Shown: piece by piece, positions 60,230-64,000 of the stretch
How the letters are laid out: every line of letters begins with the position of its first letter
Position numbering within the stretch: the stretch's first letter is position 1
Source: Rhizomicrobium sp.
GTDB taxonomy: Bacteria > Pseudomonadota > Alphaproteobacteria > Micropepsales > Micropepsaceae
Length of the DNA stretch: 64,000 nt
Assembly (NCBI GenBank): GCA_037200045.1
Contig: JBBCHM010000003.1
Location: 58,975 to 122,974 of the forward strand
Direction of reading: 5' to 3'
The notes under the pieces: generated by a model
Databases searched by the model: none
Told to the model about the DNA's origin: nothing
The model's input: the letters and a program-made list of their open reading frames with translations, nothing else
Translations under genes and position numbers: made by a program

Positions 60230-61168
60230 ATGTCCGATGTCGCGGCGCGTTTCCGCGCGTTCCAGTCCGAGGCGCCCCATTGGGTCGCGCTGCTTGCGCA
60301 GGTGCCGGCCCGCCATGTGCTGCGCCACGACACCATCCATCCCGCCTTCCATGGCTGCATCGACTGGCACTCGGCCTGCCACGCGGCCTGGGCGCTGCTC
60401 GCGGCCAAGGGTCTGACCGGCGACGCGCAATATGACGGGATCGTCGACGGCATCCTGATGCCGGCCAAGCTCGCCGCCGAGGCGTCCGACCTCGCGGCGC
60501 GGCCGCAATTCGAGATGCCCTATGGCCGCGCCTGGCTGCTCCGCCTGGCGCTGGAGGACCGGCTCGTCACCGGCTCGACGCGGCTGACCTTCTTCGCGCG
60601 CGACGTCGCCGCCTCGCTGACGGCGCAGTATCGCGGCCGCCTTGCCGATCCCTTCGCGCGGGAATACGCCAATCCGTGCTGGGCGCTGATTAACCTTCTC
60701 GACTACGCCGCAATCGAGAACCGCGCCGACATCACCGACATAGTGCGCGATGCCGCGGCCGGCCTTGCCACCTTCCTCGACCGGCTGCCGAGCGAGAGCG
60801 AGGAGGAGAGCTGGCCCGACTTCATGGCGGTGACGCCGATGTTCTGCGAACTGCTCGTCCGCGCCGGCGCGGTCGAGCCGGCCGCGATCATGGCCAAGGC
60901 CGGCGGCCGGCTTACGGCGTTAAGGCCCATCACGCAGCCGCGAAAGGCCCATCACTATGCGCTCAATTTCAGCCGCGGCTGGGCGCTTTTGGCGCTGGCG
61001 GACGCCACCGGAGACGAGACCCTTCTCGCAACCGCACTCGACCATATCGAGACCAATCTGCATCGTCCGAGCTGGTGGCGGGGGGATTACCGCGCCGTCG
61101 CCCATTGGGTGCCGCAGTTCGGAATCTTTGCGCTCCAGCGCGCGATGCGGCACACTTTCCCGAGATAG
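60230..61168 (+). CDS. DUF2891 family protein
   Basis: A 312-residue soluble helical protein: RHVLRHDTIHPAFHGCIDWH, SACHAAWALLAAKGLTGD, FEMPYGRAWLLRLALEDRL, DFMAVTPMFCELLVRAGAVE, HYALNFSRGWALLALADATG. HPxFxGCxDWHSxxH is the DUF2891 signature. The alpha/alpha-toroid look suggests a glycan-active relative, but the function is unknown. Start ATG 60230. Confidence 0.85.
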   Translation: MSDVAARFRAFQSEAPHWVALLAQVPARHVLRHDTIHPAFHGCIDWHSACHAAWALLAAKGLTGDAQYDGIVDGILMPAKLAAEASDLAARPQFEMPYGRAWLLRLALEDRLVTGSTRLTFFARDVAASLTAQYRGRLADPFAREYANPCWALINLLDYAAIENRADITDIVRDAAAGLATFLDRLPSESEEESWPDFMAVTPMFCELLVRAGAVEPAAIMAKAGGRLTALRPITQPRKAHHYALNFSRGWALLALADATGDETLLATALDHIETNLHRPSWWRGDYRAVAHWVPQFGIFALQRAMRHTFPR

Positions 61169-61194
61169 AAGCTCGGGGGAGCTTGGGAACAGAT

Positions 61195-61659
61195 ATGCGT
61201 TTGACGATCCTAGCAGCGGTCGTATCGGTCATGCTCGCATCCTGCGCCGCGTTCGCGGGGCACGAGGCCGTGTTGCCGGTCCAGACCATCCGCATCGACA
61301 CCGCCAGCGGACCAAAGGAGTTCAAGGTCGAAGTCGCCGCCGACGCGATCAGCCAAGAGCACGGGCTGATGTACCGCCGCGACCTGCCGCCCGACCGGGG
61401 CATGCTGTTCGACTTCCACCAGGAGGCGCGGGTCTCCTTCTGGATGAAGAACACGCCCTTGCCGCTCGACATGGTGTTCATCAAGGCGGACGGCACGGTG
61501 TCCTCGGTCGAGCCGAACGCGGTGCCGTTCTCCACCGCCTCGATCCCCTCCGCCGAGCCGGTGCGCGCGGTGCTGGAGATCAATGGTGGCCGCGCCCGCG
61601 ATCTGGGCATCAAGCCCGGCGACCGCGTGCGCGCCGACATCTTCCACGACATGGAATGA
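61195..61659 (+). CDS. DUF192 exported protein
   Basis: A 154-residue protein with signal peptide LTILAAVVSVMLASCAAFA. The DUF192 fold: FKVEVAADAISQEHGLMYRR, GMLFDFHQEARVSFWMKNTP, LPLDMVFIKADGTVSSVEPN, VRAVLEINGGRARDLGIKPG. Common in Alphaproteobacteria; role unknown. The potential lipobox LASC suggests a lipoprotein. Confidence 0.85.
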   Translation: MRLTILAAVVSVMLASCAAFAGHEAVLPVQTIRIDTASGPKEFKVEVAADAISQEHGLMYRRDLPPDRGMLFDFHQEARVSFWMKNTPLPLDMVFIKADGTVSSVEPNAVPFSTASIPSAEPVRAVLEINGGRARDLGIKPGDRVRADIFHDME

Positions 61660-61695
61660 CCATGTCGTTCTCCTCCGCGCGGAACCGCTAGCGCC

Positions 61696-62031
61696 ATGTC
61701 GGGACGCCGCATGATTTGCATATTGCCGGTCTTCGCCGCGCTCGTCCTGGCGTCCTGCGCCGGCTCGGACCCGGTCGACACTGCGGAGCCCGAGCCCGAT
61801 ACCGGGATGGCCTCGGTGCTGCAGGACACGTTCGTGGCGAGCTCCGACTTCGCCGGCCATCCTTTCGCGGCCGCGGTGCGGCTCGGGCCCGGGCCGGCCG
61901 CGGATCTGTGCGAGGCCACCGCGCGCAACCGCGCCCAGGACATCGCGAGCGAGGGCTATGACGCGGCGCTCCAGCAGCGCGTCTATGTCGACGTCCTGGC
62001 GGATTGCCGGATGTGGTCGCGGCGGCGCTGA
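61696..62031 (+). CDS. Putative lipoprotein, unknown function
   Basis: A 111-residue protein with lipobox ALVLASCAGS (Cys near residue 21). The mature part, DTGMASVLQDTFVASSDFAG and PAADLCEATARNRAQDIASE, ends RVYVDVLADCRMW with two Cys. I do not recognise the family. It is the last gene before tRNA-Pro(TGG) and has no visible terminator. Confidence 0.55.
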   Translation: MSGRRMICILPVFAALVLASCAGSDPVDTAEPEPDTGMASVLQDTFVASSDFAGHPFAAAVRLGPGPAADLCEATARNRAQDIASEGYDAALQQRVYVDVLADCRMWSRRR

Positions 62032-62102
62032 GGCGTTTTCCCGAATCCGGCGCGCAACTTGCCGCAACCGGGCGCTTGCGCTATCCCACGCTTGGTCCGG
62101 AC

Positions 62103-62179
62103 CGGGGCGTAGCGCAGTCTGGTAGCGCATCTGCTTTGGGAGCAGAGGGTCGCGTGTTCAAATCACGCCGCCCCGACCA
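62103..62179 (+). tRNA. tRNA-Pro(TGG)
   Basis: A 77-base tRNA: acceptor CGGGGCG/CGCCCCG, D arm GCGC..GCGC, anticodon stem TCTGC/GCAGA with 7-base loop TTTGGGA (anticodon TGG), 5-base variable region, T arm GCGTG TTCAAAT CACGC, then A and encoded CCA. It is fully regular and serves as the reference for the irregular tRNA-Pro(GGG) at 10663. Its 3' end is copied at 62994. Confidence 0.97.
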
Positions 62180-62351
62180 ACACTTAGCGGTTTTCTTCAA
62201 GCGAGGTTTGCAGGAAGTTTCGCGGATTCCGGTCCGCCGTCATTCGCAAGCCGGGCTTGCTCAGATCCGAAATGTTCCAAGCGGCGGATGCGGTCGTGGA
62301 TTATTTCGTCGCGCTTGGCGCGCTTGAGAGCTGGGATTTGGGGGAGTTGCC

Positions 62352-62921
62352 ATGGCGGAACCGATGACGACCGGCACACGGGCCGAGGCTCTGTATGACC
62401 GAATCCGCGCTCAGATCGAGCATGAGAATGATTTATACAACCACCGGATAGTGTGGCTCATCACGATGCAGGCGTTCCTGTTTGCAACGACCGGGCTCGT
62501 CGTGCAGGCCAAGCTGGGCCTGAAGGCATCGAACCTGTCGCAGGGCGCGTTCATAGTGGACGGGTTTTCCGTTCTGTTGTCGATTGTCGGAATAATGGTC
62601 GCCTTGATCGCGGACCAGTTGCTGACAAATTCCCGCCGGGCGCTCAATTTGCTGCGGAAGACCTGGGAAGACCGCAAGGATCGCGTGCTGAACTCGGAAG
62701 CCGATCTCGATCTGTTTCCGCCCATCTCCGGCGGCGAAGCCAACCCGCGCACGGGCACTATCCTTCGCTCTGGCAATCTTCCGAAATTGTTCGTGCTTTC
62801 CTGGGTCGTCGTGGAACTGATCCTACTCAGTGATCGCCTCGGAGCGCTTGCCGACGGGCGCTTGTTTGCAATGGGCGGGTTCGGGACTCTCGCAACGGTT
62901 ATCGGCCTTAACTTCCATTAG
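62352..62921 (+). CDS. Multi-TM protein of unknown function in the mini-island
   Basis: A 189-residue protein with a helical N-terminus (EALYDRIRAQIEHENDLYNH) leading into TM1 RIVWLITMQAFLFATTGLVV, TM2 GFSVLLSIVGIMVALIADQL, a soluble loop (RKTWEDRKDRVLNSEADLDL), TM3 KLFVLSWVVVELILLSDRL and TM4 AMGGFGTLATVIGLNF. The layout (amphipathic lead, two TM pairs, cytosolic loop) recalls small membrane effectors or accessory proteins; I do not recognise the family. It is the only gene inside the tRNA-flanked repeats and is somewhat lower in GC than its surroundings. Confidence 0.6.
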   Translation: MAEPMTTGTRAEALYDRIRAQIEHENDLYNHRIVWLITMQAFLFATTGLVVQAKLGLKASNLSQGAFIVDGFSVLLSIVGIMVALIADQLLTNSRRALNLLRKTWEDRKDRVLNSEADLDLFPPISGGEANPRTGTILRSGNLPKLFVLSWVVVELILLSDRLGALADGRLFAMGGFGTLATVIGLNFH

Positions 62922-62993
62922 TGCCCCCCGCCGCATGCGCGACCCGACCGATCGTATCCTTTAGGCTGGAAATCGCCGGGTTTTGCGGCTAAG

Positions 62994-63015
62994 TCAAATC
63001 ACGCCGCCCCGACCA
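62994..63015 (+). repeat. Copy of the tRNA-Pro(TGG) 3' end (attR-like)
   Basis: 22 of 22 bases match 62158-62179, including the T loop, acceptor 3' strand and CCA. The base before it differs (G against T) and so does the base after (G against A). No tRNA body precedes it, so it is not a second gene. Confidence 0.85.
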
Positions 63016-63060
63016 GCCTTCGCCCGCGGAGCGGGAGAAGTTGAGATGGAGAATTGGTTC

Positions 63061-63366
63061 ATGCGCGCGCGCATCTATCAGCCGGCACGGAACGCCATGC
63101 AGTCGGGCAAGGCCCGCACCAAGCAATGGCTGCTGGAATACGAGCCGGAGAGCGCCAAGGCGCCCGATCCGCTGATGGGCTGGACCAGTTCGTCGGACAT
63201 GCGCCAGCAGGTCGTCCTGGAATTCGACACCAGCGAAGAGGCGGTGGCTTACGCCGAAAGCCACGCGATTCCCTATCAGGTGTTCGAGCCCCACAGACCG
63301 GTGCCCAAGGCGAAGTCCTATTCGGACAATTTCCGCGTCGACCGCAAAATCCCCTGGACGCACTGA
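63061..63366 (+). CDS. NADH dehydrogenase NDUFS4-type accessory subunit
   Basis: A 101-residue protein of the ETC complex I subunit family (mitochondrial NDUFS4 homologue): RARIYQPARNAMQSGKARTK, QWLLEYEPESAKAPDPLMGW, TSSSDMRQQVVLEFDTSEEA, VAYAESHAIPYQVFEPHRPV, KSYSDNFRVDRKIPWTH. It is an alphaproteobacterial hallmark. Family members start with the RARIYxPAxxAMQSG segment, so ATG 63061 (GGAG 10 bases upstream) is preferred; ATG 63046 (MENWF) is possible. Confidence 0.92.
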   Translation: MRARIYQPARNAMQSGKARTKQWLLEYEPESAKAPDPLMGWTSSSDMRQQVVLEFDTSEEAVAYAESHAIPYQVFEPHRPVPKAKSYSDNFRVDRKIPWTH

Positions 63367-63403
63367 ACGGGCGCCCGCCTGAATCGTGCTAAATTGCGTT
63401 CGT

Positions 63404-63480
63404 GACCCCGTAGCTCAACTGGATAGAGCACCTGCCTTCTAAGCAGGATGTTGCGTGTTCGAGTCACGCCGGGGCCACCA
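63404..63480 (+). tRNA. tRNA-Arg(TCT)
   Basis: A 77-base tRNA with D arm GCTC..GAGC, anticodon stem CCTGC/GCAGG, loop CTTCTAA (anticodon TCT), T arm GCGTG TTCGAGT CACGC, acceptor GACCCCG/CGGGGCC, A and CCA. The second acceptor pair is A-C where G-C is expected, an unusual mismatch; everything else is regular. Confidence 0.92.
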
Positions 63481-63586
63481 GCCATTCCGCCGCCACCCTG
63501 ACGTCGCGCGAAATATTCCCGCGGCCACGAAACGCTATGCCCCCGCAGGCCGTTGCAATACCGACGCCGATCGCAGGGAGATTACC

Positions 63587-63835
63587 GTGTCTAGCCGGAA
63601 TTTGCCCAAAAGGCTGTTGGTCGCCGCTGTCTTCGCGCTCCTGACGCCCGTCGTCCTGGGCAGCGTGCTGGCGGGCGCGAGCGTCCTGGCGGATAGCGGC
63701 GATACGAGCGCGCTGCTGGCGAAGGCGATCACCTCCAAGCCCGTCACGCCGCCGCCGCCCCATCGCCGGACGCTGAGCACGCTCGGCCGCGCCAGCGCGG
63801 TCGCCTGGATCAGGATCGGCCACGTCGGCCACTGA
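63587..63835 (+). CDS. Small exported protein of unknown function
   Basis: An 82-residue protein starting GTG 63587, with CAGGGAG 8 bases upstream. The start SSRNLPKRLLVAAVFALLTP VVLGSVLAGASVLA is a signal peptide or anchor. The rest is DSGDTSALLAKAITSKPVTP, then a basic end RRTLSTLGRASAVAWIRIGH. Unknown. The remaining 165 bases of the window hold no feature I can support. Confidence 0.45.
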   Translation: MSSRNLPKRLLVAAVFALLTPVVLGSVLAGASVLADSGDTSALLAKAITSKPVTPPPPHRRTLSTLGRASAVAWIRIGHVGH

Positions 63836-64000
63836 TCGGTCGAGCAAGTTCGGCCCGGCCTAAGCTCGACGGCGATCCCGACTGGCGCGATGCGAAGCAC
63901 CTCGCCATGGTCGTCCGCCGGTCCTGCCGTTAGCAAAAAGCAAGATTGACGCCACCGTCACGAGGTCTAAAACCGCCGCCGGCTCTTGCGGTGCGTGCCC

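Larger units (their letters stand above)
62158..63015 (+). mobile_element. tRNA-Pro-bounded mini-island (putative att-flanked element)
   Basis: The last 22 bases of tRNA-Pro(TGG) (62158-62179) recur exactly at 62994-63015, starting TCAAATCACGCCGCC and ending CCCCGACCA. A duplicated tRNA 3' end is the usual footprint of tyrosine-integrase site-specific integration (attL in the tRNA, attR beyond). The 814 bases between hold a single gene (62352-62921) and no integrase. It could be a remnant of a larger island or an element mobilised in trans. Confidence 0.7.

Overview
The window is GC-rich bacterial chromosome that looks alphaproteobacterial. The reasons are the block bamE / ubiquinol-cytochrome c chaperone / DUF177 / rpmF / plsX / fabH / ihfA / MerR, a DUF2842 gene, an NDUFS4-type complex I accessory subunit, a K+-independent H+-pyrophosphatase, class I PhaC, and dispersed palindromic repeats typical of that class. 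I cannot name the genus; a Rhizomicrobium/Micropepsaceae-like organism is only a guess. It makes polyhydroxyalkanoate (phaC, plus the end of a depolymerase), respires (heme A synthase, complex I subunit) and carries molybdenum-hydroxylase accessory genes.

Layout. 0-10.7 kb: PHA depolymerase end, arylamine N-acetyltransferase, hppA, then the conserved envelope/lipid block, closed by tRNA-Pro(GGG). Many genes here are read only across single-base frameshifts, mostly one extra base in a short homopolymer. These include rpmF, plsX, fabH and ihfA, and the tRNA has two over-long G runs, so sequence error is likelier than decay. 10.8-14.4 kb: lower-GC accessory stretch with a TIGR04255-type gene and two partner genes, broken by an IS5-family element, then about 0.8 kb without a clear gene. 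14.4-31.6 kb: mixed metabolism: Nudix, aldo/keto reductase, DUF35 plus thiolase, a secreted TPR protein next to ctaA, metY, GST, a HigBA-like toxin-antitoxin pair with its own palindrome, enoyl-CoA hydratase, esterase, and rplM-rpsI. 31.7-37.3 kb: PAS remnant, argC, PhyH-type dioxygenase, PaiB-like protein, and phaC followed by a two-gene conserved unknown pair.

37.4-50.3 kb: an OmpA-like lipoprotein, M61 peptidase, and a tightly overlapping aminotransferase-hom-glpX run ending at recJ; then SET-domain protein, sirtuin, ClpP-like protease and a GH13 glucosidase. 50.3-59.4 kb: a minus-strand set in which a two-component system is followed by a molybdopterin-binding/NTP-transferase fusion and a NifU-like scaffold. 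Further upstream lie coxS-coxM-xdhC halves and coxG. The large molybdenum subunit is not in the window. An EF-hand protein is divergent from the two-component system. 59.5-64 kb: double cold-shock protein, DUF2891, DUF192, tRNA-Pro(TGG), a mini-island bounded by a 22-bp copy of that tRNA's 3' end and holding one multi-TM protein, the complex I subunit, and tRNA-Arg(TCT).

The most interesting signals are the integrase-less tRNA-Pro mini-island, the TIGR04255 three-gene module split by an IS, the small unknown pair behind phaC, and dispersed repeats that have become the ends of coding sequences (ctaA, recJ, a histidine kinase).
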